DNA of 64,000 nucleotides from Orientallactaga sibirica (Eukaryota > Chordata > Mammalia > Rodentia > Dipodidae): NCBI GenBank assembly GCA_036365145.1, contig JAEOAD010001224.1, forward strand, positions 62,001-126,000, given 5' to 3'. A model generated the notes under the pieces. That model had not been told where the DNA came from. It worked only from the letters and a program-made list of their open reading frames with translations, and did no database searches. Each line of letters opens with the position of its first letter. Within the stretch, counting starts at the first letter, position 1. Below are positions 37,392 through 51,049 of this stretch, in pieces. Made by a program: the position numbers and the translations under genes.

Positions 37392-40300
37392 CTTTCTTAC
37401 GAAGAGTCTTCAGTGCAGCAAGATCAAACTTTCCTAGTTTGTGTAATCTAACAAGATGTACAACTTAGTAGATTAACCACATTTCTAACGTAGTTTGTTT
37501 AGAAAACAAACCCCTTCATTGCCGAACACAGTACTGTGTGAAATAAGCCTGTTCTGATCACCAAATGAGTTGCTTTCTTACGAAGAGTCTTCAGTGCAGC
37601 AACATCAAACTTTCCTAGTTTGTGTAATCTAACAAGATGTAGAATTTAGTAGATTAATCAAATTTCTAACGTAGTTTGTTTAGAAAACAAACACCTTCTT
37701 TGCCGAACGCAGTACTGTGTGAAATAAGGCTGATCTGTTCCGCAAATGAGTTGCTTTCTTACGAAGAGTCTTCAGTGCAGCAAGATCAAACTTTCCTAGT
37801 TTGTATAATCTAACAAGATGTACAACTTAGTAGATTAACCACATTTCTAACGTAGTTTGTTTAGAAAACAAACGCCTTCATTGCCGAACACTGTACTGTG
37901 TGAAATTAGTCTGCTCGGTTCCCCAAATGAGTTGCTTTCTTACGAAGAGTCTTCAGTGCAGCAAGATCAAACTTTCCTAGTTTGTGTAATCTAACAAGAT
38001 GTAGAATTTAGTAGATTAACCACATTTCTAACGTAGTTTGTTTAGAAAACAAACACCTTCATTGCCGAACGCAGTACTGTGTGAAATAAGGCTGTTCTGT
38101 TGCGCAAATGAGTTGCTTTCTTACGAAGAGTCTTCAGTGCAGCAAGATCAAACTTTCCTAGTTTGTGTAATCTAACAAGATGTACAACTTAATAGACTAC
38201 CTTCACTTCTAAATTACTTTGTTTAGAAAACAAACCCATTCATTGCTGAACACAGTACAGTGTGAAATAAGGCTGTGCTGTTCCCCAAATGAGTTGGTTT
38301 CTTACGAAGACTCTTCAGTGCAGCAAGATCAAACTTTCCTAGTTTGTGTAATCTAACAAGATGTACAATTTAGTTGATTAACCACATTTCTAACGTAGTT
38401 TGTTTAGAAAACAAACGCCTTCATTCCCGAACACAGTATTGTGTGAAATAAGGCTATTCAGTTCTCCAAATGAGTTGCTTACTTACGAAGAGTCTTCAGT
38501 GCAGCAAGATCAAACTTTCCTAGTTTGTGTAATCTAACAAGATGTACGACTTAGTAGATTAACCACATTTCTAACGTAGTTTGTTTAGAAAACAAACGCC
38601 TTCATTGCCGAACACAGTACTGTGTGAAATAAGGCTGTTGCGTTCCCGAAATCAGTTGCTTTCTTGAGAAGAGTCTCCAGGGCAGCAAGATCAAACTTTC
38701 CTAGTTTTTGTAATCTAACAAGATGTACAACTTAATAGACTACCTTCATTTCTAAAGTACCTTGTTTAGAAAACAAACCCATTCATTGCCGAACACAGTA
38801 CTGTGTGAAATAAGGCTGTGCTGTTCCCCTAATGAGTTGGTTTCTTACGAAGACTCTTCAGTGCAGCAAGATCAAACTTTCCTAGTTTGTGTAATCTAAC
38901 AAGATGTACAACTTAGTAGACTAACCACATTTATAACGTAGTTTGTTTAGAAAACAAACGCCTTCATTGCCGAACACAGTACTGTGTGAAATAAGCCTGT
39001 TCTGATCCCCAAATGAGTTGCTTTCTTAAGAAGAGTCTTCATTACAGCAAGATCAAACTTTCCTAGTTTCTGTAATCTGACAAGATGTACAACTTAGTAG
39101 ATTAACCACATTTCTAACTTAGTTTGTTTAGAAAACAAAAACCTTCATTGCCGAACGCAGTACTGTGTGAAATAAGGCTGTTCTGTTCTCCAAATGAGTT
39201 GCTTTCTTACGAAGAGTCTTCAGTGCAGCAAGATCAAACTTTCCTAGTTTGTGTAATCTAACAAGATGTAGAATTTACTAGAATAACCACATTTCTAACG
39301 TAGTTTGTTTAGAAAACAAACACCTTCATTTCCGAACGCAGTACTGTGTGAAATAAGGCTGTTCTGTTTCCAAATGAGTTGCTTTCTTACGAAGAGTCTT
39401 CAGTGCAGCAAGATCAAACTTTCCTAGTTTGTATAATCTAACAAGATGTACAACTTAGTAGATTAACCACATTTCTAACGTAGTTTGTTTAGAAAACAAA
39501 CGCCTTCATTGCCGAACACAGTACTGTGTGAAATAAGGCTGTTCTGTTCCCCAAATTAGTTGCTTTCTTACGAAGAGTCTTCAGTGCAGCAAGGTCAAAC
39601 TTTCTTAGTTTGTGTAATCTAACAAGATGTAGAATTTAGTAGATTAACCACATTTCTAACGTAGTATGTTTAGAAAACAAACACCTTCATTGCCGAACAC
39701 AGTACTGTGTGAAATAAGGCTATTCTGTTCTCCAAATGAGTTGCTTTCTTAAGAAGAGTCTTCAGTGCAGCAAGATCAAACTTTCCTAGTTTGTGTAATC
39801 TAACAAGATGTATAATTTAGTAGATTAACCACATTTCTAACATAGTTTGTTTAGAAAAAAAACGCCTTCATTGCCGAACACAGTACTGTGTGAAATAAGG
39901 CTGTTCTGTTCCCGAAATCAGTTGCTTTCTTGAGAAGAGTCTTCAGTGCAGCAAGATCAAACTTTCCTAGTTTGTGTAATCTAACAAGATGTACAACTTA
40001 GTAGATTAACCACATTTGTAACGTAGTTTGTTTAGAAAACAAACGCCTTCATTGCCGAACACAGTACGGTGTGAAATAAGCGTGTTCTGATCCCCAAATC
40101 AGTTGCTTTCTTACGAAGAGTCTTCAGTGCAGCAAGATCAAACTTTCCTAGTTTGTGTAATCTAACAAGATGTAGAATTTCGTAGATTAACCACATTTCT
40201 AACGTAGTTTGTTTAGAAAACAAACACCTTCATTGCCGAACACAGTACTGTGTGAAATAAGGCTATTCTGTTCTCCAAATGAGTTGCTTTCTTACGAAGA

Positions 40301-41054
40301 GTCTTCAGTGCAGCAAGATCAAACTTTCCTAGTTTGTGTAATCTAACAAGATTTACAACTTAGTAGATTAACCACATTTCTAACGTAATTTGTTTAGAAA
40401 ACAAACACCTTCATTGCCGAACACAGTACTGTGTGAAATAAAGCTTGTTCTGATAGCCAAATCAGTTGCTTTCTTTACGAAGAGTCTTCAGTGAAGCAAG
40501 GTCAAACTTTCTTAGTTTGTGTAATCTAACAAGATGTAGAAGTTAGTAGATTAACCACATTTCTAACGTAGTATGTTTAGAAAACAAACACCTTCATTGC
40601 CAAACACAGTACTGTGTGAAATAAGGCTATTCTGTTCTCGAAATGAGTTGCTTTCTTACGAAGAGTCTTCAGTGCAGCAAGATCAAACTTTCCTAGTTTG
40701 TGTAATCTAACAAGATGTACAATTTAGTAGATTAACCACATTTCTAACATAGTTTGTTTAGAAAACAAAGGCCTTCATTGCCGAACACAGTACTGTGTGA
40801 AATAAGGCTGTTCTGTTCCCGAAATCAGTTGCTTTCTTGAGAAGAGTCTTGAGGGCAACAAGATCAAACTTTCCTAGTTTTTGTAATCTAACAAGATGTA
40901 CAACTTAATAGACTACCTTCATTTCTAAAGTAGTTTGTTTAGAAAACAAACCCATTCATTGCTGAACACAGTACTGTTTGAAATAATGCTGTTCTGTTCC
41001 CCAAAAGAGTTGGTTTCTTACGAAGACTCTTCAGTGCAGCACGATCAAACTTTC

Positions 41055-42332
41055 CTAGTTTGTGTAATCTAACAAGATGTACAATTTAGTAGATTAACCA
41101 CATTTCTAACGTAGGTTGTTTAGAAAACAAACGCCTTCATTGCCGAACACAGTACTGTGTGAAATAAGCGTGTTCTGATCCCCAAATGAGTTGCTTTCTT
41201 ACGAAGAGTCTTCAGTGCAGCAAGATCAAACTTTCCTAGTTTGTGGAATCTAACAAGATGTAGAATTTCGTAGATTAACCACATTTCTAACGTAGTTTGT
41301 TTGGAAAACAAAAACCTTCATTGCCGAACACAGTACTCTGTGAAATAAGGGTATTCTGTTCTACAAATGAGTTGCTTTCTTACAAAGAGTCTTCAGGGCA
41401 GCAAGATCAAACTTTCCTAGTTTGTGTAATCTAACAAGATGTACAACTTAGTAGATTAACCACATTTCTAACGTAATTTGTTTAGAAAACAAACGCCTTC
41501 ATTGCCGAGCACAGTACTGTGTGAAATAAGCTTGTTCTGATCCCCAAATCAGTTGCTTTCTTACGAAGAGTCTTCAGTGCAGCAAGATCAAACTTTGCTA
41601 GTTTGTGTAATCTACCAAGATGTAGAATTTCGTAGATTAACCACATTTCTAACGTAGTTTGTTGAGAAAACAAACACCTTCATTGTTGAACACAGTACTA
41701 TGTGAAATAAGGCTATTCTGTTCTCCAAAGGAGTTGCTTTCTTACGAAGAGTCTTCAGTGCAGCAAGATCAAACTTTCCTAGTTTGTGTAATCTAATAAG
41801 ATGTACAACTTAGTAGATTAACCACGTTTCTAACATAGTTTGTTTAGAAAACAAACCCCTTCATTGCCCAACACAGGACGGTGTGAAATAAGCCTGTTCT
41901 GATCACCAAATGAGTTGCTTTGTTACGAAGAGTCTTCAGTGCAGCAAGATCAAACTTTCCTAGTTTGTGTAATCTACCAAGATGTAGAATTTAGTAGATT
42001 AACCACATTTCTAACGTAGTTTGTTTAGAAAACAAACACCTTCATTGCAAATGCAGTACTGTGTGATGTAAGCTAGTTCTGTTCTACAAATGAGTTGCTT
42101 TCTTACGAAGAGTCTTCAGTGCAGCAAGATCAAACTTTCCTAGTTTGTGTAATCTTACAAGATGTACAATTTAGTAGATTAACCACATTTCCAACATAGT
42201 TTGTTTAGAAAACAAACGCCTTCATTGCCGAACACAGTACTGTGTGAAATAAGGCTGTTCTGTTCCCGAAATCAGTTGCTTTCTTGAGAAGAGTCTTGAG
42301 GGCAGCAAGATCAAACTTTCCTAGTTTGTGTA
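41055..42332 (+). repeat. Recent duplication, copy 1
   Basis: About seven monomers that reappear 1,447-1,451 bp downstream (8 x 181 = 1,448). Shared rare markers in the same order include TAGGTTGTTT, TTTGTGGAATC, TTTGGAAAACAAAAACC, TACTCTGTG, CCGAGCACAG, TTTGCTAGTTTG, CCAAAGGAGTTG, CTTTGTTACG and GTGTGATGTAAG. The few differences from copy 2 include ACAAAGAG here against ACAAAAGAG, and ACAGGACGG here against ACAGTACTGATG. Confidence 0.9.
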
Positions 42333-42501
42333 ATCTAAGAAGATGTAGAATTTCGTAGATTAACCACATTTCTAACGTAGTTTGTTTAGAAAAAAAAACC
42401 TTCATTTCCGAACACAGTACTGTGTGAAATAAAGCTGTTCTGTTCCCCAAATGAGTTGCTTTCTTTACGAAGAGTCTTCAGTGCAGCAAGATCAAACTTT
42501 T

Positions 42502-43783
42502 CTAGTTTGTGTAATCTAACAAGATGTACAATTTAGTAGATTAACCACATTTCTAACGTAGGTTGTTTAGAAAACAAACGCCTTCATTGCCGAACACAGT
42601 ACTGTGTGAAATAAGCGTGTTCTGATCCCCAAATGAGTTGCTTTCTTACGAAGAGTCTTCAGTGCAGCAAGATCAAACTTTCCTAGTTTGTGGAATCTAA
42701 CAAGATGTAGAATTTCGTAGATTAACCACATTTCTAACGTAGTTTGTTTGGAAAACAAAAACCTTCATTGCCGAACACAGTACTCTGTGAAATAAGGGTA
42801 TTCTGTTCTACAAATGAGTTGCTTTCTTACAAAAGAGTCTTCAGGGCAGCAAGATCAAACTTTCCTAGTTTGTGTAATCTAACAAGATGTACAACTTAGT
42901 AGATTAACCACATTTCTAACGTAATTTGTTTAGAAAACAAACGCCTTCATTGCCGAGCACAGTACTGTGTGAAATAAGCTTGTTCTGATCCCCAAATCAG
43001 TTGCTTTCTTACGAAGAGTCTTCAGTGCAGCAAGATCAAACTTTGCTAGTTTGTGTAATCTACCAAGATGTAGAATTTCGTAGATTAACCACATTTCTAA
43101 CGTAGTTTGTTGAGAAAACAAACACCTTCATTGTTGAACACAGTACTATGTGAAATAAGGCTATTCTGTTCTCCAAAGGAGTTGCTTTCTTACGAAGAGT
43201 CTTCAGTGCAGCAAGATCAAACTTTCCTAGTTTGTGTAATCTAATAAGATGTACAACTTAGTAGATTAACCACGTTTCTAACATAGTTTGTTTAGAAAAC
43301 AAACCCCTTCATTGCCCAACACAGTACTGATGTGTGAAATAAGCCTGTTCTGATCACCAAATGAGTTGCTTTGTTACGAAGAGTCTTCAGTGCAGCAAGA
43401 TCAAACTTTCCTAGTTTGTGTAATCTACCAAGATGTAGAATTTAGTAGATTAACCACATTTCTAACGTAGTTTGTTTAGAAAACAAACACCTTCATTGCA
43501 AATGCAGTACTGTGTGATGTAAGCTAGTTCTGTTCTACAAATGAGTTGCTTTCTTACGAAGAGTCTTCAGTGCAGCAAGATCAAACTTTCCTAGTTTGTG
43601 TAATCTTACAAGATGTACAATTTAGTAGATTAACCACATTTCCAACATAGTTTGTTTAGAAAACAAACGCCTTCATTGCCGAACACAGTACTGTGTGAAA
43701 TAAGGCTGTTCTGTTCCCGAAATCAGTTCCTTTCTTGAGAAGAGTCTTGAGGGCAGCAAGATCAAACTTTCCTAGTTTGTGTA
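42502..43783 (+). repeat. Recent duplication, copy 2
   Basis: Near-identical partner of 41,055-42,332, carrying the same series of rare markers in the same order. The offset grows from 1,447 to 1,448 to 1,451 bp because of small insertions (an A near 42,834 and about three bases near 43,329). After about 43,783 the copies diverge, although CATTTCCGAAC and AAATAAAGCTG are still shared in the next monomer. A tandem 8-monomer duplication with partial later conversion explains this well. Confidence 0.9.
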
Positions 43784-46520
43784 ATCTAACAAGATATACA
43801 ATTTAGTAGATTAACCACATTTGTAACGTAGTTTGTTTAGAAAACAAACGCCTTCATTTCCGAACTCAGTACTGTGTGAAATAAAGCTGTTCTGTTCCCC
43901 AAATGAGTTGCTTTCTTACGAAGAGTCTTCAGTGCAGCAAGATCAAACTTTTCTAGTTTGTGGAATCTAACAAGATGTACAATTTAGTTGATTAACCACA
44001 TTTCTAACGTAGTTTGTTTAGAAAACAAACGCCTTCATTGCCGAACACAGTACTGTGTGAAATAAGGCTATTCTGTTCTCCAAATGAGTTGCTTTCTTAC
44101 GAAGAGTCTTCAATGCAGCAAGATCAAACTTTCCTAGTTTGTGTAATCTAACAAGATGTACAACTTAGTAGATTAACCACATTTCTAACGTAGTTTGTTT
44201 AGAAAACAAACGCCTTCATTGCCGAACACAGTACTGTGTGAAATTAGGCTGTTCTGTTCCCGAAATCACTTGCTTTCTTGAGAAGAGTCTTGAGGGCAGC
44301 AAGATCAAACTTTCCTAGTTTTTGTAATCTAACAAGATGTATAACTTAATAGACTACCTTCATTTCTAAAGTGCTTTGTTTAGAAAACAAACCCATTCAT
44401 TGCCGAACACAGTACTGTGTGAAATAAGGCTCTGCTGTTCCCCAAATGAGTTGGTTTCTTACGAATACTCTTCAGTGCAGGAAGATCAAACTTTCCTAGT
44501 TTGTGTAATCTAACAAGATGTACAACTTAGTAGATTAAACACATTTATAACGTAGTTTGTTTTGAAAACAAACACCTTCATTGCTGAACACAGTACTATG
44601 TGAAATAAGGCTATTCTGTTCTCCAAATGAGTTGCTTTCTTACGAAGAGTCTTCAGTGCAGCAAGATCAAACTTTCCTAGTTTGTGTAATCTAACAAGAT
44701 GTACAATTTAGTAGATTAACTACATTTCTAACGTACTTTGTTTAGAAAACAAACGCGTTCATTGCTGAACACACTACTGTGTGAAATAAGCTTGTTCTGA
44801 TCCCCAAATCAGTTGCTTTCTTACGAAGAGTCTTCAATGCAGCAAGATCAAACTTTCCTAGCTTGTGTAATCTAACAAGATATACAATTTAGTAGATTAA
44901 CCACATTTGTAACGTAGTTTGTTTAGAAAACAAACGCCTTCATTGCCGAACACAGTACTGCGTGAAATAAGGCTGTTCTGTTCCCCAAATGAGTTGGTTT
45001 CTTAAGAAGACTCTTCAGTGCAGCAAGATCAAACTTTCCTAGTTTGTGTAATCTAACAAGATGTACAATTTAGTAGATTAACCACATTTGTAACGTAGTT
45101 TGTTTAGAAAACAAACGCCTTCATTGCCGAACACAGTACGGTGTGAAATAAGCGTGTTCTGATCCCCAAATCAGTTGCTTTCTTACGAAGAGTCTTCAGT
45201 GCAGCAAGATCAAACTTTCCTAGTTTGTGTAATCTAACAAGATGTAGAATTTCGTAGATTAACCACATTTCTAACGTAGTTTGTTTAGAAAACAAACACC
45301 TTCATTGCTGAACACAGTACTGTGTGAAATAAGGCTATTCTGTTCTCCAAATGAGTTGCTTCCTTACGAAGAATCTTCAGTGCAGCAAGATCAAACTTTC
45401 CTAGTTTGTGTAATCTAAAAAGATGTACAACTTAGTAGATTAACCACATTTCTAACGTAATTTGTTTAGAAAACAAACGCCTTCATTGCCGAACACAGTA
45501 CTGTGTGAAATAAGATTGTTCTGATACCCAAATCAGTTGCTTTCTTACGAAGAGTCTTCAGTGCAGCAAGGTCAAACTTTCTTAGTTTGTGTAATCTAAC
45601 AAGATGTAGAATTTAGTAGATTAACCACATTTCTAACGTAGTATGTTTAGAAAACAAACACCTTCTTTGCCAAACACAGTACTGTGTGAAATAAGGCTAT
45701 TCTGTTCTCCAAATGAGTTGCTTTCTTTGAGAAGAGTCTTCAGTGCAGCAAGATCAAACTTTCCTAGTTTGTGTAATCTAACAAGATGTACAATTTAGTA
45801 GATTAACCACATTTCTAACGTACTTTGTTTAGAAAACAAAGGCGTTCATTGCCGAACACACTACTGTGTGAAATAAGCTTGTTCTGATCCCCAAATCAGT
45901 TGCTTTCTTACGAAGAGTCTTCAGGGCAGCAAGATCAAACTTTCCTAGTTTGTGTAATCTAACAAGATATACAATTTAGTAGATTAACTACATTTGTAAT
46001 GTAGTTTGTTTAGAAAACAAACGCCTTCATTGCCGAACACAGTACTGTGTGAAATAAGCGTGTTCTGATCCCCAAATCAGTTGCTTTCTTACGAAGAGTC
46101 TTCAGTGCAGCAAGATCAAACTTTCCTAGTTTGTGTAATCTAACAAGATGTAGAATTTCGTAGATTAACCGCATTTCTAACGTAGTTTGTTTAGAAAACA
46201 AACACCTTCATTGCCGAACACAGTACTGTGTGAAATAAGGCTATTCTGTTCTCCAAAAGAGTTGCTTTCTTACGAAGAGTCTTCAGTGCAGCAAGATCAA
46301 ACTTTCTTAGTTTGTGTAATCTAACAAGATGTAGAATTTAGTAGATTAACCACATTTCTAACGTAGTTTGTTTAGAAAACAAACACCTTCATTGCCGAAC
46401 ACAGTACTGTGTGAAATAAGGCTGTTCTGTTACCGAAATCAGTTGCTTTCCTGAGAAGAGTCTTGAGGACAGCAAGATCAAACTTTCCTAGTTTTTGTAA
46501 TCTAACAAGATGTACAACTT

Positions 46521-46634
46521 AATAGACTACCTTCATTTCTAAAGTAGTTTGTTTAGAAAAAAAACCCATTCATTGCCGAACACAGTACTGCGTGAAATAA
46601 GGCTGTTCTGTTCCCCAAATGAGTTGGTTTCTTA
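46521..46634 (+). repeat. Divergent AATAGACTACC-class segment (example)
   Basis: The stretch starts with AATAGACTACCTTC in place of AGTAGATTAACCAC, continues with TCTAAAGTAG, then CCCATTC after the inverted repeat, and leads into GAGTTGGTTTC and GAAGACTCTTC. These changes are linked and usually follow a monomer with TTCCCGAAATCAG, GAGGGCAG and TTTTTGTAATC. The unit is therefore best seen as a two-monomer haplotype. Other copies start near 589, 1856, 4205, 6559, 30798, 33513, 35141, 35322, 38191, 38733, 40906, 44348, 47969, 58461, 60272, 62349 and 63253. A hybrid AATAGATTAACTTC lies at 59546. Confidence 0.8.
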
Positions 46635-49600
46635 CGAAGACTCTTCAGTGCAGCAAGATCAAACTTTCCTAGTTTGTGTAATCTAACAAGATGTACAATT
46701 TAGTAGAGTAACCACATTTGTAACGTAGTTTGTTTAGAAAACAAACGCCTCCATTGCCGAACACAGTGCGGTGTGAAATAAGCGTGTTCTGATCCCCACA
46801 TCAGTTGCTTTCTTACGAAGAGTCTTCAGTGCAGCAAGATCAAACTTTCCTAGTTTGTGTAATCTAACAAGATGTAGAATTTCGTAGATTAACCACATTT
46901 CTAACGTAGTTTGTTTAGAAAACAAACACCTTCATTGCCGAACACAGTACTGTGTGAAATAAGGCTATTCTGTTCTCCAAATGAGTTGCTTTCTTACGAA
47001 GAGTCTTCAGTGCAGCAAGATCAAACTTTCCTAGTTTGTGTAATCTAACAAGATGTACAATTTAGTAGATTAACCACATTTCTAACGTACTTTGTTTAGA
47101 AAACAAACGCGTTCATTGCCGAACACACTACTGTGTGAAATAAGCGTGTTCTGATCCCCAAATCAGTTGCTTTCTTAGGAAGAGTCTTCAGGGCAGCAAG
47201 ATCAAACTTTCCTAGTTTGTGTAATCTAACAAGATGTACAATTTAGTAGATTAACCACATTTCTAACGTAATTTGTTTAGAAAACAAACGCCTTCATTGC
47301 CGAACACAGTACTGTGTGAAATAAGCTTGTTCTGATACCCAAATCAGTTGTTTTCTTACCAAGAGTCTTCAGTGCAGCAAGGTCAAACTTTCTTAGTTTG
47401 TGTAATCTAACAAGATGTAGAATTTAGTAGATTAACCACATTTCTAACGTAGTATGTTTAGAAAACAAACACCTTCATTGCCGAACACAGTACTGTGTGA
47501 AATAAGGCTATTCTGTTCTCCAAATGAGTTGCTTTCTTACGAAGAGTCTTCAGTGCAGCAAGATCAAACTTTCCTAGTTTGTGTAATCTAACAAGATGTA
47601 CAACTTAGTAGATTAACCACATTTCTAACGTAATTTGTTTAGAAAACAAACGCCTTCATTGGCGAACACAGTACTTTGTGAAATAAGATTGTTCTGATCC
47701 CCAAATCAGTTGCTTTCTTACGAAGAGTCTTCAGTGCAGCAAGATCAAACTTTCCTAGTTTGTGTAATCTAACAAGATGTAGAATTTCGTACATTAACCA
47801 CATTTCTAATGTAGTTTGTTTAGAAAACAAACACCTTCATTGCCGAAGACAGTACTGTGTGAAATAAGGCTGTTCTGTTCCCGAAATCAGTTGCTTTCTT
47901 GAGAAGAGTCTTGAGGGCAGCAAGATCAAACTTTCCTAGTTTTTGTAATCTAACAAGATGTACAAGTTAATAGACTACCTTCATTTCTAAACTAGTTTGT
48001 TTAGAAAACAAACCCATTCATTGCCGAACACAGTACTGTGTGAAATAAGGCTGTTCTGTTCCCCAAATGAGTTGGTTTCTTACGAAGACTCTTCAGTGCA
48101 GCAAGATCAAACTTTCCTAGTTTGTGTAATCTAACAAGATGTACAACTTAGTAGATTAACCACATTTGTAACGTAATTTGTTTAGAAAACAAACGCCTTC
48201 ATTGCCGAACACAGTACGGTGTGAAATAAGCGTGTTCTGATCCCCAAATCAGTTGCTTTCTTACGAAGAGTCTTCAGTGCAGCAAGATCAAACTTTCCTA
48301 GTTTCCGTAATCTAACAAGATGTAGAATTTCGTAGATTAACCACATTTCTAACGTAGTTTGTTGAGAAAACAAACACCTTCATTGCCGAACACAGTACTG
48401 TGTGAAATAAGGCTATTCTGTTCTCCAAATGAGTTGCTTTCTTACGAAGAGTCTTCAGTGCAGCAAGATCAAACTTTCCTAGTTTGTGTAATCTAACAAG
48501 ATGTACAACTTAGTAGATTAACCACATTTCTAACGTAATTTGTTTAGAAAACAAACGCGTTCATTGCCGAACTCAGTACTGTGTGAAATAAGCTTGTTCT
48601 GATCCCCAAATCAGTTGCTTTCTAACGAAGAGTCTTCAGTGCAGCAAGATCAAACTTTCCTAGTTTGTGTAATCTAACAAGATGTACTACTTAGTAGATT
48701 AACCACATTTCTAACGTAGTTTGTTTAGAAAACAAACGCCTTCATTGCCGAACACAGTACTGTGTGAAATAAGCCTGTTCTGATCCCCAAATCAGTTGCT
48801 TTCTTACGAAGAGTCTTCAGTGCAGCAAGATCAAACTTTCCTAGTTTGTGTAATCTAACAAGATGTACAATTTAGCAGATTAACCACATTTATAACGTAG
48901 TTTGTTTAGAAAAGAAACACCTTCATTGCCGAACACCGTACTATGTGAAATAAGGCTATTCTGTTCTCCAAATGAGTTGCTTTCTTACGAAGAGTCTTCA
49001 GTGCAGCAAGATCAAACTTTCCTAGTTTTTGTAATCTAACAAGATATACAATTTAGTAGATTAACCACATTTGTAACGTAGTTTGTTTAGAAAACAAACG
49101 CCTTATTGCCGAACACAGTACTGTGTGAAATAAGGGTACTCTGTTCTCCAAATGAGTTGCTTTCTTACGAAGAGTCTTCAGTGCAGCAAGAACAAACTTT
49201 CCTAGTTTGTGTAATCTAACAAGATGTACAATTTAGTAGATTAACCACTTTTCTAACGTAGTTTGTTTAGAAAACAAACGCCTTCATTGCCGAACACAGT
49301 ACTGGTTGAAATAAGCGTGTTCTGATCTCCAAATCAGTTGCTCTCTTACAAAGAGTCTTCAGTGCAGCAAGATCAAACTTTCCTAGTTTGTGTAATCTAA
49401 CAAGATGTAGAATTTCGTAGATTAACCACATTTCTAACGTAGTTTGTTTAGAAAACAAACACCTTCATTGCTGAACACAGTACTATGTGAAATAAGGCTA
49501 TTCTGTTCTCCAAATGAGTTGCTTTCTTACGAAGAGTCTTCAGTGCAGCAAGATCAAACTTTCCTAGTTTGTGTAATCTAACAAGTTGTACAACTTAGTA

Positions 49601-51049
49601 GATTAACCACGTTTCTAACATAGTTTGTTTAGAAAACAAACCCCTTCATTGCCGAACACAGTACGGTGTGATATAAGCCTGTTCTGATCACCAAATGAGT
49701 TGCTTTCTTACGAAGAGTCTTCAGTGCAGCAAGATCAAACTTTCCTAGTTTGTATAATCTAACAAGATGTACAACTTAGTAGATTAACCACATTTCTAAC
49801 GTAGTTTGTTTAGAAAAGAAACGCCTTCATTGCCGAACACAGTACTGTGTGAAATTAGTCTCTTCGGTTCCCCAAATGAGTTGCTTTCTTACGAAGAGTC
49901 TTCACTGCACCAAGATCAAACTTTCCTAGTTTGTGTAATCTAACAAGGTATACAATTTAGTAGATTAACCACATTTGCAACGTAGTTTGTTTAGAAAACA
50001 AACGCCTTCATTGCCGAACACAGTACTGTGTGAAATAAGCGTGTTCTGATCCCCAAATCAGTTGCTTTCTTACGAAAAGTCTTCAGTGCAGCAAGATCAA
50101 ACTTTCCTAGTTTGTGTAATCTAACAAGATGTACAACTTAGTAGATTAACCTGATTTCTAACGTAGTTTGTTTAGAAAACAAACCCCTTCATTGCCGAAC
50201 ACAGTACTGTGTGAAATAAGCCTGTTGTGATCCCCAAATGAGTTGCTTTCTTACGAAGAGTCTTCAGTGCAGCAAGATCAAACTTTCCTAGTTTGTGTAA
50301 TCTAACACTTTGTAGAATTTAGTAGATAAACCACATTTCTAACGTAGTTGTTTAGAAAACAAACACCTTCATTGCCGAACGCAGTACTGTGTGAAATAAG
50401 GCTGTTCTCTTCCGCAAATGAGTTGCTTTCTTACGAAGAGTCTTCAGTGCAGCAAGATCAAACTTTCCTAGTTTGTATAATCTAACAAGATGTACAACTT
50501 AGTAGATTAACCACATTTCTAACGTAGTTTGTTTAGAAAACAAACACCTTCATTGCCGAACACAGTACTCTGTGAAATAAGCGTGTTCTGATCCCCAAAT
50601 CAGTTGCTTTCTTACGAAGAGTATTCAGTGCAGCAAGATTAAACTTTCCTAGTTTGTGTAATCTAACAAGATGTAGAATTTCGTAGATTAACCACATTTC
50701 TAACGTAGTTTGTTGAGAAAACAAACGTCATCATTGCCAAAGACAGTACTATGTGAAATAAGGCTATTCGGTTCTCCAAATGAGGTGCTTTCTTACGAAG
50801 AGTCTTCAGTGCAGCAAGATCAAACTTTCCTAGTTTGTGTAATCTAACAAGATGTACAACTTAGTAGATTAACGACGTTTCTAACATAGTTTGTTTAGAA
50901 AACAAACCCCTTCATTGCCGAACACACTACGGTGTGAAATAAGCCTGTTCTGATCACCAAATGAGTTGCTTTCTTACGAAGAGTCTTCAATGCAGCAAGA
51001 TCAAACTTTCCTAGTTTGTGTAATCTAACAAGATGTAGAATTTAGTAGA

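Noticed and set aside
42205..42450. Minus-strand 81-codon reading frame
   Set aside because: It is the same satellite frame extended because small indels near 42,390 alter the phase between monomers.
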